Shown here one piece after another: positions 34,862 through 43,813 of a stretch of 57,117 nt of DNA. Source of the DNA: Roseibacillus sp. (GTDB taxonomy: Bacteria; Verrucomicrobiota; Verrucomicrobiia; Verrucomicrobiales; Akkermansiaceae); the NCBI GenBank assembly GCA_002686085.1, contig NZAC01000014.1, positions 1 to 57,117 on the forward strand, given 5' to 3'. A program made the position numbers and the translations under genes. Positions within the stretch are counted from its first letter, which is position 1. Each line of letters starts with the position of its first letter. The notes beneath the pieces were generated by a model, which was given only the letters and a program-made list of their open reading frames with translations, searched no databases and was not told where the DNA came from.

Positions 34862-35908
34862 TTACTCCGATTCTGGAGTTGGTTCCGGAGCAGGCTCTGG
34901 AGTTGGTTCCGGAGCGGGCTCTGGAGTTGGTTCCGGAGCAGGCTCTGGAGTTGGTTCCGGAGCAGGCTCTGGAGTTGGTTCCGGAGCAGGCTCTGGGGTT
35001 GGTTCCGGAGCAGGCTCTGGGGTTGGTTCCGGAGCAGGCTCTGGGGTTGGTTCCGGAGCTGGTTCTGGAGTTGGTTCCGGAGCAGGCTCTGGGGTTGGTT
35101 CCGGAGCGGGCTCTGGAGCAGCTCCGCTTGGGGTATTCAGGCTATCGGGAGCGTCGGGAGCCAAGAGGGGGACGTTAATTTTGGGCGGCGGAGGCTTCGG
35201 GCGTGGAATGGTCACTGGTGGAACAATTCCGACAGTCTCGAGGCGGGACTCTACCATTCTCTGGGATAGGAAGCTACCGCTCAGTGATGGATCTGAGGCT
35301 TGCTCGAGGGAGTCTCGGGCACCTTCAATATCTCCTGATTTTTCCTGGGAAGCGCTGACTCTCAAAAGAGCGAGTGGGGCAAGATATTTGGCTTCCGGGT
35401 TTTGGGCCAGGGAAAGGAGCAATTTATCCGCCCTGTCTGTGTCCCCCTCTTCCCTGTAAAATGAGGCGAGCGTCATTTTAGCTGCTGGTTGAGCAGGGTG
35501 AGCCGGAGTCTTCGCGATGAATTGCTCCAAAAGCGTCTTGGCACCTTCGCGGTCATCCTCGTCCCAAAGGGCCCGAGCTAATTGCAAATTAGCTGTTCCT
35601 TCAGCCGCCGTTCCCTGAAATTCCTCAATCAAGTTCCTGAAGTCGGTGGGATTTTTGGCAGCAACGAGGGCCTCTCCTGCTTCGGTTTCCTTGATCTCAT
35701 CCAGCCCGGACACGACGATCATGACTCCTGCCCCAATGACCAGAAGAGCAAGACCGATGAGTAACTTTGTCTGATGCGCCTCCATGAACCGATCGACGGC
35801 AGAGGGCCCTTGGTCGATCTCGCCAAGGGGAATGGCAGGGTCGGATCCCTCCGGCAACCTTGGGGCGGACGGGGATTCAGTATCTTCTGGCTTTTGTTTG
35901 GCGGCCAT
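34862..35908 (-). CDS. Membrane-anchored TPR protein (YfgM-like) with Pro/Glu repeat tail
   Basis: A 348-residue protein with one transmembrane segment near 48-70 ([18 protein letters not shown]). The part outside the cytoplasm has TPR-like helices ([40 protein letters not shown]) as in YfgM, which assists periplasmic folding next to the Sec translocon. The C-terminal 85 residues are repeats of APEPTPEP and related forms, extended and strongly acidic, resembling TonB-type spacers that can cross the periplasm. Start ATG 35908; the divergent lpxB begins 106 bases away. Function beyond a scaffold is inferred. Confidence 0.75.
   Translation of the reverse strand: MAAKQKPEDTESPSAPRLPEGSDPAIPLGEIDQGPSAVDRFMEAHQTKLLIGLALLVIGAGVMIVVSGLDEIKETEAGEALVAAKNPTDFRNLIEEFQGTAAEGTANLQLARALWDEDDREGAKTLLEQFIAKTPAHPAQPAAKMTLASFYREEGDTDRADKLLLSLAQNPEAKYLAPLALLRVSASQEKSGDIEGARDSLEQASDPSLSGSFLSQRMVESRLETVGIVPPVTIPRPKPPPPKINVPLLAPDAPDSLNTPSGAAPEPAPEPTPEPAPEPTPEPAPEPTPEPAPEPTPEPAPEPTPEPAPEPTPEPAPEPTPEPAPEPTPEPAPEPTPEPAPEPTPESE
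34868..35126. repeat. Tandem 24-base repeats coding a Pro/Glu tail
   Basis: Ten to eleven copies of a 24-base unit based on GGAGTTGGTTCCGGAGCAGG plus four bases (plus strand) code APEPTPEP on the minus strand. Units are almost identical, with occasional changed bases. The plus strand is also open through them, which is a side effect of the repeat. This period equals that of the rpoD repeats. Copy number is likely to vary. Confidence 0.93.
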
Positions 35909-36014
35909 GGTTCAGCGGAGCCGTGTCCCTATCGCGTGAGCGCCGCTGAATCAAGCCATTGTCGCGGATTTCAGAGTTGTCGGGGAGATAGACCGGGTTA
36001 GTTTGAGCCCGACG

Positions 36015-37160
36015 ATGGCCCAGATGCTATATTTCGTGGCTGGAGAGCACAGCGGCGACATCCGTGGGGCCGAGTTAATCAAGGCCCTCCAGAGAGAGCG
36101 TCCTGATTGGAGATTCAGCGGATTGGGAGGTCCCAGAATGAGGGATCTAGCGGGATCCGGTATGAAAGACTGGGTTGAGGATGCCGCCGTTTTGGGCCTC
36201 TGGGAGGTGCTTAAGCGCTACGGGTGGTTCAAAGAGCGCTTTGAGGAAACCAAGCGCGACATCGAAAAGCTCAGACCGGATGCAGTCGTGTTCGTTGACT
36301 ACCCAGGTTTCAACATGCGGCTGGCCAAAGCTCTCTCCGAGAAAGTTCCCTCTGTGCGGCGGATCTACTACATCAGTCCGCAGGTCTGGGCGTGGAATAA
36401 AGGCCGGATCAGGGGCATGGCAACATGCCTGGACCTTATGCTTTGTTTATTTCCATTCGAGGCAGAGCTGTTCCAGCGCGCTGGACTGCCCGCGGTCTGC
36501 ATGGGGCATCCCATGGTGGAGCAGCTGGAAAAACATCGGATCAGCCAGCCACGGGAAGAGAATCTGGTGGCGCTTTTCCCCGGGAGCCGGGCGAATGAAA
36601 TCTCGCGAATTTTTCCGCTCATGGTGAAGGTGGTTGCTGAGTTGCAGGAACGTTTTCCTGACTGGAATTTTGAAACCGCAGCCGCTTCGGGCGCTCTGGA
36701 GAATCAAATGCGTGAGATCGTGGATACTCACGCGCAGAAACCCCTACGCCTTGTGATCAGGCAAGGGGGTAGTCATGAATTAATGCAGCGAGCATGGTGT
36801 GGCGTGGTGACTAGTGGAACTGCAACTCTTGAGGCATCCTATTACGGGTTGCCTTATTGCCTTGTCTACAAAGTGGCGTGGCCGACCTATCTGCTGGGAC
36901 GAGCCTTGATTGATATTGATTTCCTTGGCCTCGCTAACATTCTCGCTGGACGAGAGATTGTCCATGAGTTCATTCAGCATGAGGCAAACGTGGGGAACGT
37001 TTCTTCTTTCGTGGAAGCAGTCATGACCGATCCTCACCTCTGGGGAGAGATAGAAGCGGACTTGCAGGAAGTGTCCGCAGGACTTGGAAATGGAGCAGCT
37101 GCAGATATTGCTGCCGGGGCGGTGGTAGACCTACTGGAACAACGTAACAATGGCGACTGA
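36015..37160 (+). CDS. lpxB: Lipid-A-disaccharide synthase
   Basis: A 381-residue GT19 enzyme that joins UDP-diacylglucosamine and lipid X to the disaccharide of lipid A, on the cytoplasmic face of the inner membrane. Family signatures: MLYFVAGEHSGDIRGAELI, VFVDYPGFNMRLAKALSE, YYISPQVWAWNKGRIRGM, ALFPGSRANEISRIFPLM, and the donor-site TSGTATLEASYYGLPYCLVY. It indicates a Gram-negative envelope with lipopolysaccharide. I take ATG 36015; a TTG at 36003 and an ATG at 36024 are alternatives. Its last 11 bases overlap the next gene, which suggests coupled translation. Confidence 0.96.
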   Translation: MAQMLYFVAGEHSGDIRGAELIKALQRERPDWRFSGLGGPRMRDLAGSGMKDWVEDAAVLGLWEVLKRYGWFKERFEETKRDIEKLRPDAVVFVDYPGFNMRLAKALSEKVPSVRRIYYISPQVWAWNKGRIRGMATCLDLMLCLFPFEAELFQRAGLPAVCMGHPMVEQLEKHRISQPREENLVALFPGSRANEISRIFPLMVKVVAELQERFPDWNFETAAASGALENQMREIVDTHAQKPLRLVIRQGGSHELMQRAWCGVVTSGTATLEASYYGLPYCLVYKVAWPTYLLGRALIDIDFLGLANILAGREIVHEFIQHEANVGNVSSFVEAVMTDPHLWGEIEADLQEVSAGLGNGAAADIAAGAVVDLLEQRNNGD

Positions 37161-37878
37161 ATACGGTGATGGGCTCCCCGTAGAGCCAGCAAGGCCCAAT
37201 CCTGTCTGGAAGGTTGCAATGATCGGGGTTCCGGCGTTTCTCTTTCTTTCAACCGGGGTTGCGCTGTGGATCTGGTGGAAAAAATCTCAGGATGATTCGG
37301 TTGATCCGCGGCTTGCGCTGGCCTCTGTTGCGGCGGAGGTCGAGGAGTTGGAGGACAGCGTCTACAAACTCTCCAAGGTCCTCGGGCCTCGGGGCTGGGA
37401 GTCCCGGGAAGCACGCAGGAATATGAGACGGGCGCTCGCCCTGATTGAGGGAACTTTGAGCCCTCAGAATTACGGATTTTCGGTTAAACAGGGTGAGGCC
37501 CTTTCCTATGAAGGGGATGAGTGGCCTACGGTGTGGGTTGACCTCGTGGGCGGGAAAGCCCCATCGCGCGTGGTGCTGGCTTGCGTTCCCTATGATGGGG
37601 GAGATGCGGCCATCGCTGTGGTTCTCGCGGTTGCTCGGGATTTGCGTGATGAGAATTTTGGTCCAACAATTCGCTTCATGTTTTACCCCTCGGAGCTTTA
37701 CCAGCAGCAAGGGGAGGGGAAGTCGGTGGTTGAGGTTCTCCGCGATGGTGAAAGTCATCTGGCGACTCTGGTCCCGGATGCCCTTGTGGAGAGCAATGCT
37801 TCGTGGAGTGGAGCGCGGCTTAAGCCAGTGGCCGATGCCTTTGCGGATCTGGTGCGTAAAAGCGCCGATGCCCAATGA
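37150..37878 (+). CDS. Membrane-anchored protein with degenerate M28-like peptidase fold
   Basis: A 242-residue protein with one N-terminal membrane helix (VAMIGVPAFLFLSTGVALWIWW). The rest has the layout of an M28 aminopeptidase: RVVLACVPYDGGDAAIAVVL matches the strand where M28 enzymes carry HxD followed by the D..GA..LE region, and TIRFMFYPSELY matches the conserved strand that ends in EE. Here the zinc ligands H and E are replaced by P-Y-D and P-S-E, so zinc binding is unlikely. I infer a non-catalytic relative. It begins inside the end of lpxB (11-base overlap), so is co-translated. Function unknown. Confidence 0.6.
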   Translation: MATEYGDGLPVEPARPNPVWKVAMIGVPAFLFLSTGVALWIWWKKSQDDSVDPRLALASVAAEVEELEDSVYKLSKVLGPRGWESREARRNMRRALALIEGTLSPQNYGFSVKQGEALSYEGDEWPTVWVDLVGGKAPSRVVLACVPYDGGDAAIAVVLAVARDLRDENFGPTIRFMFYPSELYQQQGEGKSVVEVLRDGESHLATLVPDALVESNASWSGARLKPVADAFADLVRKSADAQ

Positions 37879-37956
37879 AGTCGGTGAATCCAGCTGAAAA
37901 TTGCCTTGATGCGGAGAGAGTCCCTGCGTATTCCTCCCGCCCCGAGGATTGATTAA

Positions 37957-38029
37957 GGGGCATTAGCTCAGTTGGTAGAGCGCTTCAATGGCATTGAAGA
38001 GGTCATCGGTTCGACTCCGTTATGCTCCA
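37957..38029 (+). tRNA. tRNA-Ala (anticodon GGC)
   Basis: The 73 bases fold into a clover leaf starting GGGGCAT and ending ATGCTCC plus A73. The third acceptor pair is G-U, the alanine identity element. The anticodon stem CTTCA/TGAAG encloses loop ATGGCAT, giving anticodon GGC for codon GCC. The T arm contains GGTTCGACTCC. CCA is not encoded. Confidence 0.97.
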
Positions 38030-38039
38030 GTCCTCACCC

Positions 38040-38084
38040 GGCTCAGGGAGTTTCGCTTTCAAAGATCTACTCCCTGGAGGAGCC
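38040..38084 (+). terminator. Possible hairpin after tRNA-Ala
   Basis: AGGGAGT at 38045-38051 is complementary to ACTCCCT at 38069-38075, and the outer GGCTC pairs with GAGCC at 38080-38084 with a four-base bulge. A T-run appears only about 25 bases later, so it is a weak candidate terminator or processing hairpin for the tRNA transcript. Confidence 0.25.
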
Positions 38085-38170
38085 AGCACAGTCAGCCTTG
38101 GGCGATTTTTCTCCAGTATTGAGTTTCTCAAGGGCGCACCTTTAAACCTTACTCCATAACCTGATCGATA

Positions 38171-38542
38171 ATGGCTGCCGAGGGACAAAATCTTGCCGTC
38201 GCATGTGCAAAGGCCGCTGAGGAAATTCTCGCGGAGGACATCGAAGTTTTGGATCTGAGAGGCGTTTCCTCGCTAACGGATTTCATGGTTGTTTGCTCAG
38301 GAAGTTCAATGCCGCATCTCAAGGCGATCCTGCGGGAAGTGGAAGTCAAGGTGCATGGGTGGACCGAGGCTAAGCCGCTCTACACGGAAGGTCGGGTGGA
38401 TAGTCGCTGGGTGGTCCTTGATTACGTTGATGTCATGGTGCATGTCATGCACCACGAGATGCGGGAGCTTTACGCACTTGAAGATCTGTGGGGTGATGCT
38501 GCATCCGTTGAGTGGGAAAGTTCATTTAGCGAAGAGAACTGA
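38171..38542 (+). CDS. rsfS: Ribosome silencing factor RsfS
   Basis: A 123-residue protein of the RsfS/Iojap family, which binds large-subunit protein uL14 and blocks subunit joining when nutrients are short. Signatures: IEVLDLRGVSSLTDFMVVCS, then VKVHGWTEAKPLYTEG and the typical WVVLDYVDVMVHVMHHEMRELYALEDLWGD. Start ATG 38171. It lies 62 bases upstream of cinA on the same strand. Nothing deviates from the family. Confidence 0.95.
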   Translation: MAAEGQNLAVACAKAAEEILAEDIEVLDLRGVSSLTDFMVVCSGSSMPHLKAILREVEVKVHGWTEAKPLYTEGRVDSRWVVLDYVDVMVHVMHHEMRELYALEDLWGDAASVEWESSFSEEN

Positions 38543-38604
38543 GATTACGGCTTCGTGGAGATTTAAATTTGAAAACTTGAATCCCCGAGGGGATTGTCTC
38601 TTTC

Positions 38605-39837
38605 GTGCAGATCGAATTGCTCACTACCGGAACGGAGCTGCTCCTCGGAACAACGCAGAATACCCATGGAGCATGGATTGGCCAGCGGCTCCTCCGAGTA
38701 GGGCTCAGGGTTTCGAGGCAGATTACAGTGCCTGATGGTGAAGCCGTGGGTCGGGCCATGCGCATAGGGCTAGAGGGCGGAGAAGCGCTCATCGTGACGG
38801 GAGGGTTGGGCCCGACCAGTGACGATCTGACCCGCGAGTCGCTTGCGGAGGTGCTCGGACTGGAGATGATCGAAGACGAGGCAGCTATGCGTGCCATTGA
38901 GGAGTTTTTTGCGAGGCGTCAGCGTGTGATGGCGGAGGCGAATCGCAAGCAGGCGCAGGCGCCTGTGGGAGCAGATATTCTGGTTAACCCTAATGGCACG
39001 GCGCCGGGCCTTTACCTCCCTCCGAGGCTGAGTGGATCATTCAATTGTGCGGTGTTTCTCTTGCCGGGGCCACCCAGAGAACTTTATCCGATGTTTGAGG
39101 CAGAGGTCGTTCCCCGATTGCAGGCTTTGAGCGGGATTGAGAAGGTGCCTGAGTTTCTAGAGTTGAAGTTCGCTGGTATTGGAGAGAGTGATTTTCATGA
39201 GGGTATCGATGACGTGCTGGAAGCAATCCCTGGTCTTGAGCATGGGTATTGTGCGAGGCCGGGAGAGGTTGACCTGCGGTTAATGGGATCTACCGCTTCT
39301 ATCCGAGAGGCTAGGGAGATCGTCCGGGGCACCTTTGGCGACGAGCTTGTCAGCGACGATGGAGCGAACCTTGAGGACGTGGTGGTAGAGCTCCTCGCAA
39401 AGCGGGGCAGAACACTTGCGATCGCAGAAAGTTGCACCGGAGGCCTTATCTCATCACGAATCACCGATGTAGCAGGGTCCTCGGAAGTGTTCCGGTATGG
39501 ATTCGTGACCTATGCCAATGAAGCCAAGCAGGAGCTTGTGGGAGTAAGTCAGGATGCCCTGCGGAGCTATGGTGCAGTCAGTGATCCGGTGGCGCGGCAA
39601 ATGGCAGAGGGCGCCCTCAAGGCGGGTGAAGCTGATATTGCAGTAGCGGTGACGGGGATCGCGGGACCTGCTGGTGGGAGTGAGGAAAAGCCTGTTGGTA
39701 CTGTATTTCTGGGACTTGCTGAAAGAGGCAGAGAGACCCAAGTCTACCAGCAGTTTCATCCCTGGGCTCGCGCAGCGTTCAAGCGTCAGGTCAGCCAGTC
39801 TGCCCTCAATCTTGTTCGCCTGACTCTTGGCAAATAG
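38605..39837 (+). CDS. cinA: CinA-family protein (MoCF-like domain plus nicotinamide-nucleotide amidase)
   Basis: A 410-residue protein with the two usual domains. The N-terminal MoCF-like domain (1-165) has LLTTGTELLLGTTQNTHGAWI and VTGGLGPTSDDLTRESLAEV. The C-terminal domain (about 255-410) has TLAIAESCTGGLISSRITDV with the catalytic Ser, FVTYANEAKQELVG, and VAVTGIAGPAGGSEEKPVGT. The C-terminal domain of this family deamidates NMN to nicotinate mononucleotide in the pyridine nucleotide cycle. GTG 38605 is the start; GAGGGG lies 12 bases upstream. The 3' end overlaps folA on the other strand by 32 bases. Confidence 0.94.
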   Translation: MQIELLTTGTELLLGTTQNTHGAWIGQRLLRVGLRVSRQITVPDGEAVGRAMRIGLEGGEALIVTGGLGPTSDDLTRESLAEVLGLEMIEDEAAMRAIEEFFARRQRVMAEANRKQAQAPVGADILVNPNGTAPGLYLPPRLSGSFNCAVFLLPGPPRELYPMFEAEVVPRLQALSGIEKVPEFLELKFAGIGESDFHEGIDDVLEAIPGLEHGYCARPGEVDLRLMGSTASIREAREIVRGTFGDELVSDDGANLEDVVVELLAKRGRTLAIAESCTGGLISSRITDVAGSSEVFRYGFVTYANEAKQELVGVSQDALRSYGAVSDPVARQMAEGALKAGEADIAVAVTGIAGPAGGSEEKPVGTVFLGLAERGRETQVYQQFHPWARAAFKRQVSQSALNLVRLTLGK

Positions 39838-40303
39838 TCTGAGGCCGGGCATAGAGGCGAACTTCAAATTCCGGGTGGCTCTCTACAAGAGTGAATCCAC
39901 CAAAGAAATTTTCAAATTCGGGGAAGGTTGTGTTGCCTTCGTAGGACGTGTAGATCCACGACACGAACAGTTCATTCAGATCCTCGAGAAAGAGGGAGTA
40001 GATTTCTGCCCCCCCGATGATGAACACACGCTGGTTTTGGAGTTCAATTTCAGCAAGTTCTTCTTTGGAGTGAATGGTCTCCACACCTTCTGCAGACCAT
40101 GATGAGTCGCGGGTGATGACAATGTTCTGCCTGTTCGGAAGCGGCCTGCCAATAGACTCGAAAGTCTTACGACCCATTACTACAGGATGACCACTGGTGG
40201 TTCTCTTGAAAAACTTGAGATCCTCAGGAAAGTGCCATGGAAGGCTATTGTCACGCCCGATAATCCGTTCGGGAGTCATGGCCACAATGGCAGCAAGAGT
40301 CAT
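39806..40303 (-). CDS. folA: Dihydrofolate reductase
   Basis: A 165-residue FolA that reduces dihydrofolate with NADPH. Visible motifs are [40 protein letters not shown], and [14 protein letters not shown]. Its ATG overlaps the thyA stop by four bases (ATGA), so the two are translationally coupled, and thyA makes the dihydrofolate that FolA recycles. The 3' end overlaps cinA antiparallel. It is the last gene of a nine-gene minus-strand run. Confidence 0.97.
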   Translation of the reverse strand: MTLAAIVAMTPERIIGRDNSLPWHFPEDLKFFKRTTSGHPVVMGRKTFESIGRPLPNRQNIVITRDSSWSAEGVETIHSKEELAEIELQNQRVFIIGGAEIYSLFLEDLNELFVSWIYTSYEGNTTFPEFENFFGGFTLVESHPEFEVRLYARPQTICQESGEQD

Positions 40304-41109
40304 ACCGAAACCTCCGCCTTGATGTGAGGGTGCGGATCATAGTTTTCGAGTTTGAAATCCTCGAAGCGGAAGTTGTCGATATCTCTCACCTCCGGGTTGA
40401 TTCGCATGGTTGGGAGTTGTCGAGGTTCCCGTGTCAGTTGCAGCTGAGCCTGTTCGATGTGATTGGAGTAGAGATGCATGTCTCCGAAGGAATGAACGAA
40501 GTCACGGGGTTCGTAATCGAGGACCTGCGCAATCATCATTGTAAAAAGGGAATAGCTCGCAATGTTGAAAGGAACGCCAAGAAAAAGGTCTGCACTTCGC
40601 TGGTAGAGCTGGCAGGAAAGGCCGGGGCGGCCCCCCCTGGCCTCATGAACATAGAATTGGAAGAGGAGGTGACAGGGCGGAAGGGCCATCTGGTCAACCT
40701 TCCCAACATTCCATGCTGAAACAATATGGCGACGTGAATGCGGGTTGTTTTTGAGATCGTTGATCAGTCTTTCGATCTGGTCGATCGGTTCTCCGTCTTC
40801 GCGTGACCAGGATCTCCATTGCTGGCCGTAGACGGGTCCAAGATCTCCATTTTCGTCAGCCCAGTCGTCCCAGATCCGGACCTTGTGTTCCTGCAGATAA
40901 CGGATGTTGGTGTCTCCCATCAAAAACCAGAGGAGTTCATGGATGATAGAGCGTAAATGGAGTTTCTTTGTAGTCAGACAGGGAAATCCCTCCCGAAGGT
41001 CGTAGCGCACCTGACGGCCAAAGACCGAACGGGTGCCGGTGCCTGTCCGATCGGCACGTTCCTCGCCGTTCTCCAGTACATCGCGAAGAAGATCCAAGTA
41101 TTGGCGCAC
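40300..41109 (-). CDS. thyA: Thymidylate synthase
   Basis: A 269-residue ThyA converting dUMP to dTMP with methylenetetrahydrofolate. Family motifs: [19 protein letters not shown], the catalytic Cys in [32 protein letters not shown], and HLYSNHIEQ. Start GTG 41109. Its stop overlaps the folA start by four bases. ArfB-like gene upstream is 106 bases away, the largest gap in the run, so a secondary promoter is possible. Confidence 0.97.
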   Translation of the reverse strand: MRQYLDLLRDVLENGEERADRTGTGTRSVFGRQVRYDLREGFPCLTTKKLHLRSIIHELLWFLMGDTNIRYLQEHKVRIWDDWADENGDLGPVYGQQWRSWSREDGEPIDQIERLINDLKNNPHSRRHIVSAWNVGKVDQMALPPCHLLFQFYVHEARGGRPGLSCQLYQRSADLFLGVPFNIASYSLFTMMIAQVLDYEPRDFVHSFGDMHLYSNHIEQAQLQLTREPRQLPTMRINPEVRDIDNFRFEDFKLENYDPHPHIKAEVSV

Positions 41110-41215
41110 GGGGCGAATTTAAATCACTAATGAATTGAAAGACGCTAAAAAAATGCAGTGAAGAGTAACTTTGCCGGTCTCAAACAATCGTTGGCCACCA
41201 CGCAGCCTGCTGAAA

Positions 41216-41623
41216 TCAGGATTCTTCTCCGCCGGGCTTTCTGCGGAGTTCCTTTTTCTGTCCATGCTGCCGCTTGAGCACAACATCCCGTTGCCTCTGT
41301 CGGCGGGACCTTCGCCTTTTCTGTCGGCGAATTTTTTCGATTTGCTGCTGCCGCTTGGAGCGCCGTCCCTTTTCGATTTCCTCGATGCGGTCACAGATTT
41401 CCCGACGGGCAAGGAAACGGTTCATCTCGCGGGAGCGCTGGGCTTGGCACTTTATTTCGATCCCGCTCGGTTGGTGTTGAAGGTAGACGCAAGAGCTGGT
41501 TTTGTTGATTTTCTGTCCCCCGTGACCTGTACCTCTGATAAATCGCTCGATAAGGTCATCCTCCAGAATCCCTAGGCTGACCATTCTTCGCTTCAGGGCT
41601 TCCCGTTTGTCCTGACCAATCAT
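41216..41623 (-). CDS. ArfB/YaeJ-like ribosome rescue factor with GGQ motif
   Basis: The 135-residue protein keeps the peptidyl-tRNA hydrolysis motif of class I release factors, GTGHGGQKINKTSS, and then CVYLQHQPSGIEIKCQAQRS, but has no codon-recognition domains. The C-terminal 60 residues are very basic (EKGRRSKRQQQIEKIRRQ onward). That is the layout of ArfB/ICT1, whose tail enters the empty mRNA channel of stalled ribosomes. ATG 41623 lies 8 bases after the panB stop; an alternative GTG at 41656 would overlap panB by 25 bases. Function is inferred from GGQ plus tail. Confidence 0.85.
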   Translation of the reverse strand: MIGQDKREALKRRMVSLGILEDDLIERFIRGTGHGGQKINKTSSCVYLQHQPSGIEIKCQAQRSREMNRFLARREICDRIEEIEKGRRSKRQQQIEKIRRQKRRRSRRQRQRDVVLKRQHGQKKELRRKPGGEES

Positions 41624-41631
41624 GCACTCGC

Positions 41632-42411
41632 CTAAGATGGCTTGGAGTTCTGGCACGCAGCGACGTAGGCGGCAACAGATTTCGTGATCTCACCTGCAAC
41701 ATCCGCACGGCTTGTGGCAAAGGGAGGAACAAACCAGGGGTATGATCCGATGACGTCAGAGGTCACAGCAATTTCTCCATCGCAGTTCCCTGTTCCGCAA
41801 CCGATTCCGATAGTCGGAACAGTGACCTGTTTAGTAATTTGCCGGGCTGATTGCTCAACGATGCTCTCAAGGACGATAGCAAAGCACCCGGCGTCCTCCA
41901 GAGCTGACGCTCCCTCGATAAGAATCGAGAGTTCTTCGGCGGACCTGCCTTTCCTCTGGTAGCCGCCTTCCTCCCGGACGCTCTGTGGCAGCATGCCCAC
42001 GTGACCGATGACTGGAATTCCTTCCTCTGTCAGAGCCCTGACTTTACCTGCCTGTTCCACGCCTCCTTCAAGTTTAACAGCCTCAGCCCCGGCCTCAATC
42101 AGGAGGCAGGCATTTTTGACGGTAGCGTAATCATTGTCATAGGAATGAATGGGAAGATCGCCAACGAGTAGAGCTTTCTGGCAACCCCTTGCCGCGGCCG
42201 CGATGTGATGGATCATGTGCTCAATAGTGACGTAAGTCGTATCGGGAAAGCCCAGGACGACCATGCCCAGAGAGTCTCCCACAAGAATCAGGTCCACTCC
42301 TGATTCATCCAGCAAGCGGGCGGTGGGATAGTCCCAGGCAGTCAGGGCCGCGATGGGTGGACCTTCTGTCTTTCGCGCCCGCAGCGCGGCACACTTATCT
42401 GTGACATCCAC
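41632..42411 (-). CDS. panB: 3-methyl-2-oxobutanoate hydroxymethyltransferase
   Basis: A 259-residue PanB, first enzyme of pantothenate synthesis, which adds a hydroxymethyl group from methylenetetrahydrofolate to ketoisovalerate. Conserved segments: ALTAWDYPTARLLDESGVDL, VGDSLGMVVLGFPDT, LVGDLPIHSYD, AVKLEGG and VIGHVGMLPQS, with IGIGCGTGNCDGEIAVTSDV. ATG 42411 is preceded by GGAG with four bases' spacing, one of few good Shine-Dalgarno cases here. panC and panD are not in the window. Confidence 0.96.
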   Translation of the reverse strand: MDVTDKCAALRARKTEGPPIAALTAWDYPTARLLDESGVDLILVGDSLGMVVLGFPDTTYVTIEHMIHHIAAAARGCQKALLVGDLPIHSYDNDYATVKNACLLIEAGAEAVKLEGGVEQAGKVRALTEEGIPVIGHVGMLPQSVREEGGYQRKGRSAEELSILIEGASALEDAGCFAIVLESIVEQSARQITKQVTVPTIGIGCGTGNCDGEIAVTSDVIGSYPWFVPPFATSRADVAGEITKSVAAYVAACQNSKPS

Positions 42412-42482
42412 TCCTCTGTCATAGCACTGTCCCTCCGGGATGCGAGTCCCTGTGAGAAAAAGATTTCAAGATTTCCGTTCCG

Positions 42483-43010
42483 TTACCAATCAGCTTCCAC
42501 GAGCCTCAGTGGGGCAACGTCCGGAGTGAGGGATCTCAGGTGCCCAAGAACCGAAATAAAATCCCCGGGTAAGGTCATGGAGGGCCGTATGTCGGAAAGG
42601 GGCTGCAGGACGAAGCGCCTCTGCGTCATTCGGGGGTGGGGAATGAGGAGGTTGTCGGCGTCGGTAATGTGTTCGCCGAAATAGAGGATATCGAGGTCGA
42701 TGGTCCGGGGAGAGTTTGGAGGAGTATCGGGAATACGGCCGAGTTGGACTTCGATAGCCTGAGTCTGCTCCAAGAGCTGGGCGGGAGTCCCATTGTAGTT
42801 AATTTCGACCACCGTATTGAAAAAGTCGGGAGAGTCTGCGGGGCAGTTTACCGGGCAGCTGCAGTAGATGGGAGCCTGGATGTAAGCGGAGTCTCCGGGG
42901 GTTAGGTTTCGGAGAAGATCGCGGGCAGCGCGAAGATTGGAAATTCGATCACCGAGGTTTGACCCCAGCGCGATTCCGGTGCGGACCATTCTTGATTCTG
43001 CAGAGTCCAT
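42483..43010 (-). CDS. folK: Hydroxymethyldihydropterin pyrophosphokinase
   Basis: The 175-residue HPPK transfers pyrophosphate from ATP to hydroxymethyldihydropterin in folate synthesis. GIALGSNLGDRISNL opens the fold; FFNTVVEINYNGTPAQLL, SPRTIDLDILYFGEHI with the metal-binding Asp pair, and LLIPHPRMTQRRFVLQPL follow. A CysCys/Pro-rich insertion (YCSCPVNCPADS) at residues 48-60 is unusual for the family. ATG 43010 is chosen; ATG 42989 (seven codons in) is also possible. folP and folB are not in the window. Confidence 0.95.
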   Translation of the reverse strand: MDSAESRMVRTGIALGSNLGDRISNLRAARDLLRNLTPGDSAYIQAPIYCSCPVNCPADSPDFFNTVVEINYNGTPAQLLEQTQAIEVQLGRIPDTPPNSPRTIDLDILYFGEHITDADNLLIPHPRMTQRRFVLQPLSDIRPSMTLPGDFISVLGHLRSLTPDVAPLRLVEADW

Positions 43011-43059
43011 CAGGACGTTGTTTCACTGGTGGAACCAGTTTGTGTGGGATGCGGGGTTG

Positions 43060-43794
43060 CTACTCAAGCCCGAGGACATCCTGCATATCGTAAAGGCCGG
43101 GGCCCTTGTTCTTCAGCCAGAGAGCAGCCTGTAGGGCCCCGGAGGCAAAAGTCATACGGCTCGAGGCTTTATGAGTAAGCTCGACCCGCTCCCCATCAGC
43201 GGCGAACATCACAGTGTGATCGCCCACAACATCACCACCCCGCAGGGTATGCATTCCAATCTGGGATGGGGGGCGCTCACCGGTAATTCCGACCCGGCCA
43301 TGTGAGACGTCGCCTTCGTAGGAAGTTGCGGTTTCCTCGTTCAGGATTTCGAGGAGACGTCGGGCCGTTCCCGATGGGGCATCAATCTTGTGCCGGTGGT
43401 GCATTTCGGTCACTTCGATATCGAAATGATCGTTACCAAGGATGCGGGCTGCTCGTCGCGTGAGCCAGAAGAGGGTGTTGACTCCAACCGAGAAATTGGG
43501 AGCACAAACGATCGGAATGTTCTGTGATGCATCGTCAATAGCCGCCCTCTCCTCATCACTGTGTCCGGTTGTTCCAATGACTAACGCTGTGCGATTGACG
43601 AGTGCGCTCTCGATCAGGTGAGAGGTGAAGGAATGAATGGTGAAATCAATGACGACGTCTGCGCCTTTCAGCACAGAACCCAGATCCTCGCCAGTGTCGT
43701 GGGTTCCATGGATCGAGGCACCCGGGTGACTGTTCACGGCCTTGGCAACGGCAAGGCCCATGCGCCCGGAGCGGCCGGTAATAGCGATGTTCAT
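43060..43794 (-). CDS. dapB: 4-hydroxy-tetrahydrodipicolinate reductase
   Basis: A 244-residue DapB, NAD(P)H reductase of the lysine/diaminopimelate route. Motifs in order: nucleotide-binding ITGRSGRMGLAVAK, VVIDFTIHSFT, VIGTTGHSDEER, APNFSVGVNTLFWL and the substrate-binding EMHHRHKIDAPSGTA. It is 19 bases downstream of dapA and 49 bases upstream of folK. The length is a little below the usual 265-270 residues, with a short cofactor-domain loop. Confidence 0.96.
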   Translation of the reverse strand: MNIAITGRSGRMGLAVAKAVNSHPGASIHGTHDTGEDLGSVLKGADVVIDFTIHSFTSHLIESALVNRTALVIGTTGHSDEERAAIDDASQNIPIVCAPNFSVGVNTLFWLTRRAARILGNDHFDIEVTEMHHRHKIDAPSGTARRLLEILNEETATSYEGDVSHGRVGITGERPPSQIGMHTLRGGDVVGDHTVMFAADGERVELTHKASSRMTFASGALQAALWLKNKGPGLYDMQDVLGLE

Positions 43795-43813
43795 GAGGAT
43801 GGGAAGAGGACGT

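Noticed and set aside
34321-35178. Plus-strand frame with LVPEQALE repeats
   Set aside because: It runs antisense to bactofilin and the Pro/Glu repeats; no start context or homology.
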